Positions 16,061-25,578 are shown, numbered from the stretch's first letter. The stretch: DNA of 64,000 nt from Caloramator fervidus (GCF_900108045.1 NZ_FNUK01000007.1:1-64000), one strand, 5' to 3'. Numbers and translations are program-made. Notes: a model not told the origin generated them from the letters alone.

Positions 16061-17059
16061 TTAGTTTTCTTGTGCTTGAACAGCCGTAATGGCTACAACA
16101 TTTACTATATCTTCAACACTGCAACCTCTTGATAAATCATTAACAGGTGCAGCAAATCCTTGGCAAATAGGACCTATAGCTTCAGCGTTAGCTAATCTTT
16201 GAACTAATTTGTATCCTATATTTCCTGCTTGTAAATCTGGGAATATTAATACATTTGCTTTGCCAGCAACAGGACTTCCAGGAGCCTTTAATTCTGCAAC
16301 CTTTGGAACTATTGCAGCATCAAGTTGTAATTCCCCATCAATCATTATATCTGGAGCCATTTCCTTTGCTATTCTTGTTGCTTCTATAACTTTATCAACT
16401 AATTCATGTTTTGCACTTCCTTTAGTTGAGAATGAAAGCATAGCAACCCTTGGCTCAATTCCGCATAAAGCTTTTGCATTCTTGGCACTAGCAATTGCTA
16501 TTGAAGCAAGCTCTTCTGCAGTTGGGTTTGGATTTACGGCACAATCTGCAAAAATAAACAAACCATTTTCACCTAAATTTTTATTTGGAACTTCCATTAT
16601 AAAAAAGCTTGATACTATCGACATACCTGGAGCTGTTTTAATAATTTGCATAGCTGGTCTTAAAAGATCACCAGTTGAGTGAATAGCTCCTGAAACCATT
16701 CCATCTGCATCTTTCATTTTAACCATCATAGTTCCAAAATACATTTCATCTTTTACAGTTTCTAATGCTTTTTCAGGAGTCATTCCCTTATTTTTTCTTA
16801 TTTCATAAAGCTGATTAGCATAAAACTCAAGTTTATCGCTTTTTAAAGGATTGATTATTCTTATACCTTCTAATGAAACTCCTTCTTTGCTAGCTACATC
16901 AGCAATCTTTTCTTCATCACCAAGTAAAATCAAATCTGCAATTCCTTCTTTAGTAATTATTTCAGCAGCTTTAAGTGTCCTTATTTCTGATCCTTCTGGT
17001 AAAACTATTGTTTTTTTATTAGCTTTAGCCTTAGCTTTTATTTTTTCCATTAAGGACAT
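16061..17059 (-). CDS. pta: phosphate acetyltransferase
   Basis: Pta makes acetyl-phosphate from acetyl-CoA and phosphate, feeding AckA. The 332-residue form is the short single-domain type common in Clostridia. It starts with [17 protein letters not shown] near residue 20. The C-terminal catalytic part includes [20 protein letters not shown] and [17 protein letters not shown], which are diagnostic. ATG follows AAAGGGG. A strong promoter lies 50-75 nt upstream, divergent from tmcAL. Confidence 0.97.
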   Translation of the reverse strand: MSLMEKIKAKAKANKKTIVLPEGSEIRTLKAAEIITKEGIADLILLGDEEKIADVASKEGVSLEGIRIINPLKSDKLEFYANQLYEIRKNKGMTPEKALETVKDEMYFGTMMVKMKDADGMVSGAIHSTGDLLRPAMQIIKTAPGMSIVSSFFIMEVPNKNLGENGLFIFADCAVNPNPTAEELASIAIASAKNAKALCGIEPRVAMLSFSTKGSAKHELVDKVIEATRIAKEMAPDIMIDGELQLDAAIVPKVAELKAPGSPVAGKANVLIFPDLQAGNIGYKLVQRLANAEAIGPICQGFAAPVNDLSRGCSVEDIVNVVAITAVQAQEN

Positions 17060-17107
17060 AATATTAACCCCTTTCTTAAATTTAATAAAATATTGCTTAC
17101 ATCTTAC

Positions 17108-17135
17108 ATATTATATTATATAATAATTATGTCAA
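17108..17135 (-). promoter_or_regulatory. sigma-A promoter of pta-ackA
   Basis: Minus strand TTGACA with 16 nt to TAATAT. The AT-only stretch also contains two TATAAT hexamers in other registers, so the exact start point is uncertain. Confidence 0.6.
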
Positions 17136-17205
17136 TATCAAAATATCAATATCCATAAAAAAGTATACTATTTTTTCAAAAAACATAAGATTTAAGGTGA
17201 TATAA

Positions 17206-18411
17206 ATGAATATTGCAGGAATAATAGTAGAGTATAATCCTCTTCATAACGGACACATATATCATATTGAACAAACAAAAAAAATTACAAATTGTGACTA
17301 TTTAATAGCTATTATGAGTGGAAATTTTGTTCAAAGAGGCGAGCCTGCAATAATAAACAAGTGGGCAAGAACAGAAATAGCTTTAAAAGCAGGAATAGAC
17401 TTAGTAATTGAACTTCCATTAATATATAGTATAAGTAGTGCTGAAAATTTTGCTTTTGGAGCCATATCTATTTTAAATGAATTAAAAATAGTTGATTCAA
17501 TCTGCTTTGGAAGTGAATTAGGTAACATTGAACAACTATTTGAAATAGCAAAAATTTTAGTTGACGAACCTATCAATTTTAAAAAATCTTTAAAAAACAA
17601 CCTAAAAAAAGGTTTCTCCTATGCAAAAGCCCGTGAAATTGCTTTAAAGGAATATTTCGATAAATCAAATCACAATATAGAAAACATAATTAATAAATCA
17701 AACAATATATTAGGTATCGAATATCTTAAATCCTTAATAAAATCAAACAGTAAGATAAAACCCTTTACTATTCAAAGAATAAAAAGTAGCTACAATGATA
17801 CAAAAATTACATCTAATATAGCAAGTGCAACATCTATACGTTTAAATTTCGACAACCTTGATCTTATCAAAAATGCCATACCTCAATTTACATTTGAAAC
17901 ATTGCTTAGGGAAAAAAACAATGGAAAATGCCCAATAAATTTAAACCTATTTACAGATATATTGTTATACAAACTTAGAAGCATGTCTGAAAGTGAAATC
18001 AAAAAAATACATGATGTATCAGAAGGTCTTGAAAACAAGCTTAAAATTGCAGCAGAAGAAGTTTCTAATTTAGAAGATTTAATAAAAATGACTATTAGTA
18101 AAAGATATACAAAAACTAGAATACAAAGAATATTGCTTTATATATTACTAAATATTACTAAAGACTTATATTTTCAACAAGTCCAAAAACCTAGATATAT
18201 AAGAATTCTTGGTGCAAATACTAATGGAAGAAAAATAATAAAAAAATTAAAAGAATCAACAAACCTACCAATAATAATTAATCCTTCAAAAAAAGATAAA
18301 GAACTCCTAGATTTAGATATAAAAGCAACAGATATATATTCTTTAGCATATAAGAATGATCAATATAAAATAGCAAAACAAGATTTAAAAATTCCTCCGG
18401 TTTTACTCTAA
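17206..18411 (+). CDS. tmcAL: tRNA(Met) cytidine acetate ligase TmcAL (YlbM)
   Basis: TmcAL uses acetate and ATP to form N4-acetylcytidine at the wobble base of elongator tRNA-Met. The 401 residues carry the nucleotidyltransferase-like start GIIVEYNPLHNGHIYHI (residues 5-21, with the NGH ATP-binding element) and SGNFVQRGEPAIINKWART near 38-56, the family hallmark. The C-terminal helical region probably binds tRNA. ATG follows AAGGTGAT. It is divergent from pta and followed by ylbJ, as in other Firmicutes. Placing an acetate-using enzyme next to acetate genes may be chance. Confidence 0.93.
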   Translation: MNIAGIIVEYNPLHNGHIYHIEQTKKITNCDYLIAIMSGNFVQRGEPAIINKWARTEIALKAGIDLVIELPLIYSISSAENFAFGAISILNELKIVDSICFGSELGNIEQLFEIAKILVDEPINFKKSLKNNLKKGFSYAKAREIALKEYFDKSNHNIENIINKSNNILGIEYLKSLIKSNSKIKPFTIQRIKSSYNDTKITSNIASATSIRLNFDNLDLIKNAIPQFTFETLLREKNNGKCPINLNLFTDILLYKLRSMSESEIKKIHDVSEGLENKLKIAAEEVSNLEDLIKMTISKRYTKTRIQRILLYILLNITKDLYFQQVQKPRYIRILGANTNGRKIIKKLKESTNLPIIINPSKKDKELLDLDIKATDIYSLAYKNDQYKIAKQDLKIPPVLL

Positions 18412-18452
18412 TGCATAGTTTAGTTAAACAAAACATAAATATTAAATAAAGC

Positions 18453-19619
18453 ATGTTTAATAACTTAAAAGCCATGATGATTCTATATTTAATATTGTTA
18501 ATAAGCTTTGTTTTATTGTTCATATACAATAAAAATCTAACAATAAAAATATTTGTAATTTCATTATTAATCTTAATGTTAATATTTCCTCAAAATTCTA
18601 TTCAAGCTGCAAAAAAAGGAATAAACTTATGGCTATACATAGTTGCTCCTTCCTTATTTCCATTTTTTGTTTTAAACGATATAATAATATCACTAGGAAT
18701 CCCTGAAAACATATCAAACTTATTTTCTAAAACCTTTAAAAAAATATTTAATACATCCGGTTATGGTGCATATGTTTTCATCATGAGTATATTCACAGGA
18801 TATCCAACAGGAGCTAAAATTGTAAGTCAATTAATTGAAGAAAAAAAAATTACAAGTTACGAAGGGCAAAAAATTTTAAACTTTGCTAGTACTTCCGGTC
18901 CCTTATTTATCATCGGAGCCGTTGGAATAGGAATGTTTAAAAACAAAACAATTGGATATATAATACTTTTTTCTCATATAATAGGCTCAATAATAAATGG
19001 CATCATAATAAATAAATTATGTTATCCATCAAATTTATACAATAATAATATAAACCTAAATATAAAAAAAAGAGGTAAAAACCTAACAAATACCATCACA
19101 AATTCGCTATATACTATAGGAATTATAGGTGGATATATAATATTCTTCTCTGTAGTTATTGAATTGATAAAAATAACTAATATTTTCAATGTTATAGAGA
19201 CATGTCTTAGTTTTTTTGTTCCAATAAACTTAGCACAGTCTATTTCACTACTTCTTCAAGGTGTTATAGAAATAACAAATGGATGTAATTTGATAGCTTT
19301 ATCTAAAATTCCTCTACAACTTAAAATAATAATAACCACTTTTTTAATATCCTTTAGTGGCTTTTCTATTATAATGCAAGTTTATTCAATAACTTCTAGT
19401 TCAAATATTAACATAAAAACATATATTTTTTCCAAAACACTTCATGCAATTATATCTTCTACAATTTGCATTATAGTTTTAAAATACATCCCATTAACAA
19501 ACATTGTAGTAAATTTATTTAACAAATCTTTTAATACAATAAACACTTTTATATTTGCAGAAATCCTATTATTCATTTTGCTATTTCTAAACTTATTAAG
19601 TTATAAATTAAAAAAATAA
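18453..19619 (+). CDS. ylbJ: sporulation integral membrane protein YlbJ
   Basis: The 388-residue multi-pass membrane protein has about ten hydrophobic segments and two repeated gate-like motifs. Segments such as GINLWLYIVAPSLFPFFVLN and IFTGYPTGAKIV are typical of YlbJ. In B. subtilis it is made in the mother cell under sigma-E and is needed for heat-resistant spores; its transported substrate is unknown. No good ribosome binding site precedes the first ATG (18453) or the ATG pair at 18474, so the start is uncertain. Its stop codon directly abuts that of the convergent coaD. Confidence 0.87.
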   Translation: MFNNLKAMMILYLILLISFVLLFIYNKNLTIKIFVISLLILMLIFPQNSIQAAKKGINLWLYIVAPSLFPFFVLNDIIISLGIPENISNLFSKTFKKIFNTSGYGAYVFIMSIFTGYPTGAKIVSQLIEEKKITSYEGQKILNFASTSGPLFIIGAVGIGMFKNKTIGYIILFSHIIGSIINGIIINKLCYPSNLYNNNINLNIKKRGKNLTNTITNSLYTIGIIGGYIIFFSVVIELIKITNIFNVIETCLSFFVPINLAQSISLLLQGVIEITNGCNLIALSKIPLQLKIIITTFLISFSGFSIIMQVYSITSSSNINIKTYIFSKTLHAIISSTICIIVLKYIPLTNIVVNLFNKSFNTINTFIFAEILLFILLFLNLLSYKLKK

Positions 19620-20108
19620 TCAATATCCCTTTATTTTTTTTAAAATATCTTCAATTATTTCATCTGGAACTAAATCTTTTATACATCCTCCATACATTGC
19701 TACTTGTTTAACTAAGCTTGAGCTTAAAAATGAATATTTACTACTAGTCATCATAAATAAAGTCTCTAATTCATTATTTAATTTATTATTCATCATTGCC
19801 ATTTGTAACTCATATTCAAAATCAGATACTGCTCTCAATCCCTTTATAATAACTTTTGCTCCTTTTTCCTTAGCATAGTTTACTAATAGCCCTCTAAAAC
19901 TTTCTACTTCAACATTATAAACATTTTTAGTTACCTTTTTTATAAGTTCTACCCTTTCGCCTATAGTAAAAAGAGGGCTCTTCTTTTCTGGATTTTCTAA
20001 TACAGCAACTATAACTTTGTCAAATATTTTAGAAGCTCTTAAAATAACATCTAAATGACCATTTGTTATAGGATCAAAACTTCCAGGATAAATAGCGATA
20101 TTTCCCAC
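19620..20108 (-). CDS. coaD: phosphopantetheine adenylyltransferase CoaD
   Basis: CoaD adenylates 4'-phosphopantetheine, the fourth step of coenzyme A synthesis. From a GTG start at 20108 it has 162 residues, the normal length. It has the nucleotidyltransferase motif [16 protein letters not shown] (near 6-21, with TNGH), [15 protein letters not shown] near 89, and [13 protein letters not shown] near 119. AGGAG stands 7 nt before this GTG. The longer frame would overlap rsmD by 38 nt and add residues foreign to the family. It lies 4 nt after rsmD, the conserved pairing. Confidence 0.95.
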   Translation of the reverse strand: MGNIAIYPGSFDPITNGHLDVILRASKIFDKVIVAVLENPEKKSPLFTIGERVELIKKVTKNVYNVEVESFRGLLVNYAKEKGAKVIIKGLRAVSDFEYELQMAMMNNKLNNELETLFMMTSSKYSFLSSSLVKQVAMYGGCIKDLVPDEIIEDILKKIKGY

Positions 20109-20112
20109 TGTA

Positions 20113-20655
20113 TCACTCCTTAATCCAAAATGCAACTTTAGTTCTTCCATATTTTTCAGTTCTATAATTTATAAAGCATCCTATCTTTTCAGGAATAATA
20201 TCTTTAACATCTAATTCCGAAACAATTAGTGTTTCATCACCAAATATACCTTCTTCAAAAATTAAATTTATTGCCTTTTCAACCATACTTTTTCCATATG
20301 GTGGATCTAAAAAAATTATATCATATTTTTTATTTATGCCCTTTAAAATCTTAAATGCATCTCCGTAAAATACTTCACTTTTTTCTTGATAATTCAAAGA
20401 TTTAACATTATCCACTAAAAAACTATAAGCTAGTCTATCAAGTTCAATAAAAGTACAAAACTTTGCTCCCCTGCTTAATGCTTCTAATCCTAAATTACCA
20501 GTTCCTGCAAACATATCTAAAATATAAGAATCGGCAATTTTTTTAGAAATAATATTAAAAATAGATTCCTTAACTCTATCAGACGTAGGCCTTGTATTGA
20601 GCCCAGGAGGTGCTTTAATAATTCTACCTTTTGCTTCTCCTGTTATTATTCTCAT
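20113..20655 (-). CDS. rsmD: 16S rRNA (guanine966-N2)-methyltransferase RsmD
   Basis: RsmD methylates G966 of 16S rRNA in the small subunit. The 180 residues begin [18 protein letters not shown], typical of the family. The SAM-binding glycine loop [18 protein letters not shown] is at about 47-64, and the catalytic DPPYGKS near 117. ATG follows AGGAGG. It is the first gene of the rsmD-coaD pair and comes after the SASP terminator. Confidence 0.95.
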   Translation of the reverse strand: MRIITGEAKGRIIKAPPGLNTRPTSDRVKESIFNIISKKIADSYILDMFAGTGNLGLEALSRGAKFCTFIELDRLAYSFLVDNVKSLNYQEKSEVFYGDAFKILKGINKKYDIIFLDPPYGKSMVEKAINLIFEEGIFGDETLIVSELDVKDIIPEKIGCFINYRTEKYGRTKVAFWIKE

Positions 20656-20676
20656 GTTAATCCTCCTAATTCTTTT

Positions 20677-20719
20677 AAAATAAAGAAAAGGGAAGAAAAT
20701 CTTCCCTTTTCTTTATTTT
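20677..20719 (-). terminator. terminator after the first SASP gene
   Basis: A perfect 20-bp inverted repeat with an AAA loop lies 11 nt past the SASP stop. One arm is GAAAAGGGAAGA-rich, the other ends in TTCTTTATTTT. On the minus strand the descending arm is U-rich. Confidence 0.85.
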
Positions 20720-20729
20720 ATATCAATTA

Positions 20730-20930
20730 TTATTTTCCTGCAAGATTTCTTTCATAAGCTTCAACCATCTTCTTAACCATATATCCACCAACTGAACCAC
20801 ATTCCTTTGAAGTCATGTTTCCCCAGTATCCTGTTGTTGGAACTTGAACACCTATTTCATTAGCTACTTCATATTTGAATTGTTCAAGACCCTTCTTTGC
20901 TTCTGGAACTACTTTTTGATTCTTTGCCAT
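20730..20930 (-). CDS. small acid-soluble spore protein, alpha/beta type
   Basis: The 66-residue SASP coats spore DNA and protects it from UV and heat damage. It has the conserved centre FKYEVANEIGVQVP, which holds the germination-protease cleavage site, and the C-terminal GNMTSKECGSVGGYMVKKM. I start it at the ATG at 20930 behind AGGAGGTGAGG. It is about 83% identical by eye to the second SASP over their last 50 residues, so the pair is a tandem duplication. Expression in the forespore under sigma-G is expected for the family. Confidence 0.96.
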   Translation of the reverse strand: MAKNQKVVPEAKKGLEQFKYEVANEIGVQVPTTGYWGNMTSKECGSVGGYMVKKMVEAYERNLAGK

Positions 20931-20936
20931 TTTCCT

Positions 20937-20967
20937 CACCTCCTGTTTGTTTTCTTATTATTAATTT
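20937..20967 (-). repeat. upstream block shared by the two SASP genes (copy 1)
   Basis: A 31-nt block ending in the AGGAGGTG site matches 29 of 31 positions of the block at 21325-21355. It includes minus-strand AAATTAATAATA and ACAAACAGGAGGTG. In both genes a TATA lies 18 nt before AAATTAATA, which suggests a shared forespore promoter, but the match to the sigma-G consensus is only partial. Confidence 0.6.
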
Positions 20968-21040
20968 CTCCAGTCTTCGACATAGTATACGAGGATTATT
21001 TTGGATTTTTAGGTTTTAAAAACCATAATAAAATCAATAT

Positions 21041-21078
21041 AAAAAAGGGATATAGAGAAAACTCTATATCCCTTTTTT
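21041..21078 (-). terminator. terminator after the second SASP gene
   Basis: A perfect 17-bp stem (AAAAAAGGGATATAGAG with its complement) and a 4-nt loop lie 23 nt past the stop codon. On the minus strand the stem ends in CCCTTTTTT. Confidence 0.85.
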
Positions 21079-21101
21079 ATCTATATCGTGCTACCACCTT
21101 A

Positions 21102-21317
21102 TTATTTTCTTTGTGCTAAGCTTCTTTCATAAGCTTCAACCATCTTCTTAACCATATATCCACCAACTGCACCACATTCTCTTGAAGTCATGTTTCCCCA
21201 ATATCCTGTTGGTGGAACTTGAACACCTATTTCATTAGCTACTTCATATTTGAACTGTTCAAGTGCTGCCTCTGCTTCAGGAACAAGTACTCTATTCTTT
21301 GATTGAATGTTTATCAT
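21102..21317 (-). CDS. small acid-soluble spore protein, alpha/beta type
   Basis: This 71-residue SASP has the same architecture as its neighbour: FKYEVANEIGVQVPPTGYWG (about 24-43) with the protease site, then NMTSRECGAVGGYMVKKMVE. The N-terminus MINIQSKNRVLVPEAE differs from the other copy (MAKNQKVVPEAK), which is usual between SASP paralogues. ATG follows AGGAGGTGAAAC. Separate promoters and terminators flank the two genes, so they are expressed as independent monocistronic units. Confidence 0.96.
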   Translation of the reverse strand: MINIQSKNRVLVPEAEAALEQFKYEVANEIGVQVPPTGYWGNMTSRECGAVGGYMVKKMVEAYERSLAQRK

Positions 21318-21324
21318 ATTGTTT

Positions 21325-21355
21325 CACCTCCTGTTTGTTTTTCTATTATTAATTT
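21325..21355 (-). repeat. upstream block shared by the two SASP genes (copy 2)
   Basis: It differs from the copy at 20937-20967 by two adjacent bases and occupies the same place relative to the start codon. The conservation of a non-coding leader is stronger than that of the surrounding intergenic sequence. Confidence 0.6.
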
Positions 21356-21397
21356 AACCCTTATAAATAAATTTATAACAGGAAGTTTTTTCAACAT

Positions 21398-23434
21398 TTA
21401 GTTCAAAGAAATCATATCGTCAATATTATCCAATAACTGATTTACCTTATTATTTAACTTATTATATTCTTCTTGATATAAGCTATTTTTCTCAATTAAT
21501 TCCTTTGCAAGATCTCGAGTAACTTTTAATATATCAATATCTTTAAATATATTAGCTATTTTTAATTCAGGTAAACCATGTTGTTTGGTTCCAAAAAACT
21601 CTCCTGTTCCTCTGATCATTAAGTCCTTTTCTGCTATTTCAAAGCCATTATTAGTTTTTGTCATTATCTTCATTCTTTCAAGTGCCTCATCTGTCTTTGC
21701 ATCTGCTATCAAAATACAATAAGATTTAAAATTGCCTCTACCAACTCTTCCTCTTAATTGATGTAGTTGTGCAAGCCCAAATCTTTCAGCATTTTCTATC
21801 ACTATTATCGTAGCATTAGGCACGTTAACTCCAACTTCAACTACAGTTGTAGAAACTAAAACCTTTATCTCATTCTGTTTAAACTTCCTCATTATTTCAT
21901 CTTTTTCATTAGAAGACATTTTTCCGTGTAATATTCCAATAGAGTAATCTTTTAGCAAATCATTTTTTAAGCTTTCTGCCATCTCCACAACTGACTCTGC
22001 TTCAAGTTTCTCAGATTCTTCAACTAAAGGACATATCACATATGCTTGGCGTCCCTTATCTAACTCTTTTTTTACAAATTCATAAACTTTTTCTCTCATA
22101 TTAGGCCTTACAAAATAAGTCTCAACCTTTTGTCTACCTGGAGGCAATTGATCAATAATAGAAATATCCATATCTCCGTACATAAAAAGTGCTAAAGTCC
22201 TTGGAATAGGTGTTGCTGTCATAACTAAAACATGAGGATTATATCCTTTATTTACCAAAGCAGCTCTTTGTCTTACGCCAAATCTATGTTGTTCATCAGT
22301 AATAACAAGAGCAAGATTTTTAAATTCAACTTTGTCTTGCAAAAGAGCATGTGTGCCAACAACTATAGAAATATCTCCTTGAGCAATACCTTTTAATATA
22401 TCTTCCTTCTCTTTTTTAGACATACTCCCAACTAGCAAAGCAACTTTTATATTCCAATATTTTAAAATTTCTGAAATTGTGGTAAAATGTTGTTCAGCCA
22501 GTATTTCTGTAGGTGCCATCAATACTCCTTGATAACCATTCATAGCACAATTAAAAAGAGCTATAACCGATATTATAGTTTTTCCTGAACCAACATCTCC
22601 CTGCAATAACCTATTCATAGGCTTATTTTTTTTCATATCAGTAAGAATTTCCCTTATAACTCTTCTTTGAGCATCAGTAAGTTCAAAAGGTAATTTTTCT
22701 TTTAGTTCTTTCATTTCTTTACATACAGGCATAGCATAGGAAGTAGTATTGTTTGAATATTTTTTCTTTAATTCAAATAATCCTAATTGTATTATTAATA
22801 ATTCTTCAAATTTTAATCTATATTTTGCAGCCTCTAAAATTTCTTTATTAGCTGGAAAATGGATATTAATAAGCGCTGTTTTTATATCCAATAAATTATA
22901 TATTTTTCTAATACTTTCTGGAAATATTTCTTCGACCTCTTGATCCAAATAATTTAAAGCATTTCTTATTATTTTTCTAAAAAGCTTTTGACTTATGTGT
23001 TTATTGGTAGAATATATAGGATTTATTCCTGGTAATTCCTCATAATCCTTTTCATATTGAGGATCTATCATAATAAATTCTCCTGATTGCCTTGTAACTT
23101 TACCATATAGAAATACTCTTTCTCCAATTTTAAATACATTTTTTATAAAACTTTGATTAAACCATATCCCTGAAATATATCCTGTTTCATTCTTAAATAA
23201 TATTTTATTTAAAGTCCTTCCTGTTTTCGTTATCCTAGATGGATAAATTTGTACAACTTCAACTATTAAAGATACCATCTCATCATTTTTTAATAAATAT
23301 ATAGGCTTAATATTGGTTCTATCTTCATAATCTCTTGGAAAATAGTATATAGCATCTTTAATTGTATATATTCCTAATGAATTTAGATATTTTGCAATTT
23401 TAGGTCCAACTCCTTTTAAATATTGTATATCCAT
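21398..23434 (-). CDS. recG: ATP-dependent DNA helicase RecG
   Basis: RecG remodels stalled replication forks and branch-migrates Holliday junctions. From the ATG at 23434 it has 678 residues. It contains the N-terminal helix-hairpin segment YLKGVGPKIAKYLNSLG, the wedge/OB domain (about 55-150), helicase motifs LLQGDVGSGKT near 282, ITDEQHRFG near 382 and MTATPIPRTL near 407, and motif VI QLRGRVGRG. The start is set by GAGGTGAC 5 nt upstream; the 34-codon longer frame would read through the yloV terminator. It follows yloV, as in B. subtilis minus the sdaA genes. Confidence 0.97.
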   Translation of the reverse strand: MDIQYLKGVGPKIAKYLNSLGIYTIKDAIYYFPRDYEDRTNIKPIYLLKNDEMVSLIVEVVQIYPSRITKTGRTLNKILFKNETGYISGIWFNQSFIKNVFKIGERVFLYGKVTRQSGEFIMIDPQYEKDYEELPGINPIYSTNKHISQKLFRKIIRNALNYLDQEVEEIFPESIRKIYNLLDIKTALINIHFPANKEILEAAKYRLKFEELLIIQLGLFELKKKYSNNTTSYAMPVCKEMKELKEKLPFELTDAQRRVIREILTDMKKNKPMNRLLQGDVGSGKTIISVIALFNCAMNGYQGVLMAPTEILAEQHFTTISEILKYWNIKVALLVGSMSKKEKEDILKGIAQGDISIVVGTHALLQDKVEFKNLALVITDEQHRFGVRQRAALVNKGYNPHVLVMTATPIPRTLALFMYGDMDISIIDQLPPGRQKVETYFVRPNMREKVYEFVKKELDKGRQAYVICPLVEESEKLEAESVVEMAESLKNDLLKDYSIGILHGKMSSNEKDEIMRKFKQNEIKVLVSTTVVEVGVNVPNATIIVIENAERFGLAQLHQLRGRVGRGNFKSYCILIADAKTDEALERMKIMTKTNNGFEIAEKDLMIRGTGEFFGTKQHGLPELKIANIFKDIDILKVTRDLAKELIEKNSLYQEEYNKLNNKVNQLLDNIDDMISLN

Positions 23435-23464
23435 AATGTCACCTCGAATTTTTTTATTAAAAAA

Positions 23465-23483
23465 GGCATGCCCTAAGCATGCC
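23465..23483 (-). terminator. terminator after yloV
   Basis: GGCATGC/GCATGCC stem with a 5-nt loop, directly after the yloV stop codon, followed on the minus strand by TTTTTTAATAAAAAAATT. It lies before the recG ribosome binding site, so recG is probably served by read-through or a promoter I cannot see. Confidence 0.7.
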
Positions 23484-25118
23484 CTATTCAACAGAAATAA
23501 TATAATAATAAATAGGTTGTCCTCCATAGTAAACATTAACTTCTACGTGAGGATAACGTTCCTTTACATAATTTTGAATAACCATGGCATCTTCTTCACT
23601 TATTTCATTTCCATAAAATATAGAAACAAATTCACTCTGATCATCTATCATACTATCAATCAATCTAAATGTAACCTCATTAATATTTTCCCCTGAATTT
23701 ATAAGTTTTCCATTATAAAGCCCAATAAAATCTCCTTCTTTAACTTCAACATCATCAATAACTGTAGTCCTAACCGCAAAAGTTACTTGACCTGTTTTTA
23801 CTTTTTCTAAAGTTTCAATCATGATTTCCTTATTATCATCTACACTAGCTTCAGGATTAAAATTTATCATAGCTGTAATTCCTTGAGGTATACTCTTTGT
23901 AGGAATAACAATAACATTCTTATCAGTTAAGCTTTTAACTTGTTCTGCAGCTAAAATGATATTTTTATTGTTAGGGAAAATAAATATATTTTTTGCATTT
24001 ATATTTTTTACAGCTTCAAAAATATCTTGCGTACTTGGGTTCATTGTTTGTCCACCTTCAATTACTGCATCAACACCTAATTCTTCAAAAATCTGCTTAA
24101 ATCCTTCTCCATAAGCGATAGATATAAATCCATATTCTTTTTCAGCATCATCTACTTTATTTTCAAATTTAATCTCTTCTTGAGGAGTATCACTAGTTAT
24201 ACTTCGGTGCTGTTCCTTCATATTATCAATTTTTATTTTAATAAGTTCACCTAATTTTAATGCTTCTTCTAAAACAAGTCCAGGATTATTGGTATGAATA
24301 TGCACCTTAATTAACTCATCAACTCCAACTACCACAACAGAATCTCCATAACCCAATATTTTTTCTTTAAAAACTTCTGGATCAGCATTTTTTGTTCTTA
24401 TAAAAAACTCGGTGCAATAAGTAAATTTAATATTTGATGTATCTATACTATCATATTTTACTTGTTCCTTTTTATCTTCCTTAGAAAGTTTTTTAACTAT
24501 GTCGCCTGCAAAAAATTTATAAAATCCTAAATAAAGTAAAGTTAATCCCTTTCCACCTGCATCTACAACTCCTGCTTGCTTTAAAACAGGTAATAATTCA
24601 GGTGTTCTATTCAATGAAACATTTGAAAACTCAAATATTTTTTGTAGAAATATTTTAAAATCATCTTCCTTTTTAGCTATTTCAATAGCTTTATCAGCAG
24701 TCTCTCTTGCAACAGTTAATATGGTTCCCTCTGTTGGCTTCATTACAGCCTTGTATGCCGTTGCTACACCTTCTTTTAATGCTTGAGCAAAATCCTTTAC
24801 AGTAATTACTTCTTTTGCTTTCAAATATTTTGCAAATCCCCTTATAAGCTGAGATAATATAACTCCAGAATTTCCTCTAGCTCCCATTAAAGAACCCATT
24901 GAAATTGCATCACATACATTTTTAATATTTACATCTTGAAGTTTTTCTAATTCACTAACAGCAGATAATATAGTAGCTGACATATTAGTCCCTGTATCAC
25001 CATCAGGAACAGGGAAAACATTTAACGCATTAACAGCCTCTTTATTGTTTTCCAATTCATAAGCTCCATTTATAAACATTTCTTTCAAAAGTTGCCCATC
25101 TAAATGCGTTTGTTTCAA
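23484..25118 (-). CDS. yloV: DAK2-domain fatty acid kinase-like protein YloV (FakA family)
   Basis: The 544 residues show the DAK2 nucleotide-binding domain near the N-terminus (NVFPVPDGDTGTNMSATI, about 34-51; GARGNSGVILSQ near 78) and the FakA-type middle and C-terminal domains. FakA phosphorylates exogenous fatty acids bound by a DegV-family FakB, which then feed PlsX; no degV gene is in this window. The start is inferred as TTG at 25118, behind AGGAGG. It is 19 nt after asp23, the conserved pair yloU-yloV. Kinase activity is inferred from the family. Confidence 0.9.
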   Translation of the reverse strand: MKQTHLDGQLLKEMFINGAYELENNKEAVNALNVFPVPDGDTGTNMSATILSAVSELEKLQDVNIKNVCDAISMGSLMGARGNSGVILSQLIRGFAKYLKAKEVITVKDFAQALKEGVATAYKAVMKPTEGTILTVARETADKAIEIAKKEDDFKIFLQKIFEFSNVSLNRTPELLPVLKQAGVVDAGGKGLTLLYLGFYKFFAGDIVKKLSKEDKKEQVKYDSIDTSNIKFTYCTEFFIRTKNADPEVFKEKILGYGDSVVVVGVDELIKVHIHTNNPGLVLEEALKLGELIKIKIDNMKEQHRSITSDTPQEEIKFENKVDDAEKEYGFISIAYGEGFKQIFEELGVDAVIEGGQTMNPSTQDIFEAVKNINAKNIFIFPNNKNIILAAEQVKSLTDKNVIVIPTKSIPQGITAMINFNPEASVDDNKEIMIETLEKVKTGQVTFAVRTTVIDDVEVKEGDFIGLYNGKLINSGENINEVTFRLIDSMIDDQSEFVSIFYGNEISEEDAMVIQNYVKERYPHVEVNVYYGGQPIYYYIISVE

Positions 25119-25137
25119 CGTTTAAACCTCCTTATTT

Positions 25138-25488
25138 TCAAACTCTAATATCTTGCACATAAACATTTACCTTAGATACTTTAATTCCTGTAAGATTTTC
25201 CAATGTATATTTTACTTTTTGTATAATATTTTCCGCTATTACAGGAATTTTTGTCCCATACTCAACTATTATAAATAAATCAATTATCACCTCATCATTA
25301 TTGATAATAACCTTAACCCCTTTATTTAATTGCTCTTTTTTCAATAATTCCCATATGCCATCCGTTGCTCTTTTAGATGCCATTCCTACTACTCCATAAC
25401 ATTCAGTAGTAGCAACCCCAGCAAGCTTTGCAATAAGCTCCTCTGAGAATTCAATATATCCTAACTCGTTATATATCTTTACTGACAT
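25138..25488 (-). CDS. Asp23/Gls24 family protein YloU
   Basis: The 116-residue protein has the alkaline-shock-protein-23 fold: GYIEFSEELIAKLAG near the start, ECYGVVGMASK (30-40), then a run of beta strands (VKVIINNDEVIIDLFIIVEY) and a C-terminal LTGIKVSKVNVYVQDIRV. Family members form membrane-anchored complexes connected with envelope stress, but no single function is agreed for YloU. ATG follows AGGAGG. It has its own promoter, divergent from rpmB, and is cotranscribed with yloV. Confidence 0.92.
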   Translation of the reverse strand: MSVKIYNELGYIEFSEELIAKLAGVATTECYGVVGMASKRATDGIWELLKKEQLNKGVKVIINNDEVIIDLFIIVEYGTKIPVIAENIIQKVKYTLENLTGIKVSKVNVYVQDIRV

Positions 25489-25532
25489 ATTATAACCTCC
25501 TCTAAAAGGAATAACTCCTTTTTATATAAATA

Positions 25533-25561
25533 ATTTTATATTAATTATTCTATTCCTTCAA
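25533..25561 (-). promoter_or_regulatory. sigma-A promoter of asp23-yloV
   Basis: Minus strand TTGAAG, 17 nt, TAAAAT, with the -10 about 45 nt upstream of the asp23 ATG. Confidence 0.6.
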
Positions 25562-25578
25562 GATAAAATCTTTTAATC

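Noticed and set aside
16209-16682. Open frame of 157 codons on the plus strand within pta
   Set aside because: Antisense shadow of a highly conserved gene. No start signal and no recognisable domain.
23435-23536. Longer N-terminus of RecG
   Set aside because: It would run through the yloV terminator hairpin and encode residues unlike the family; a ribosome binding site supports 23434.
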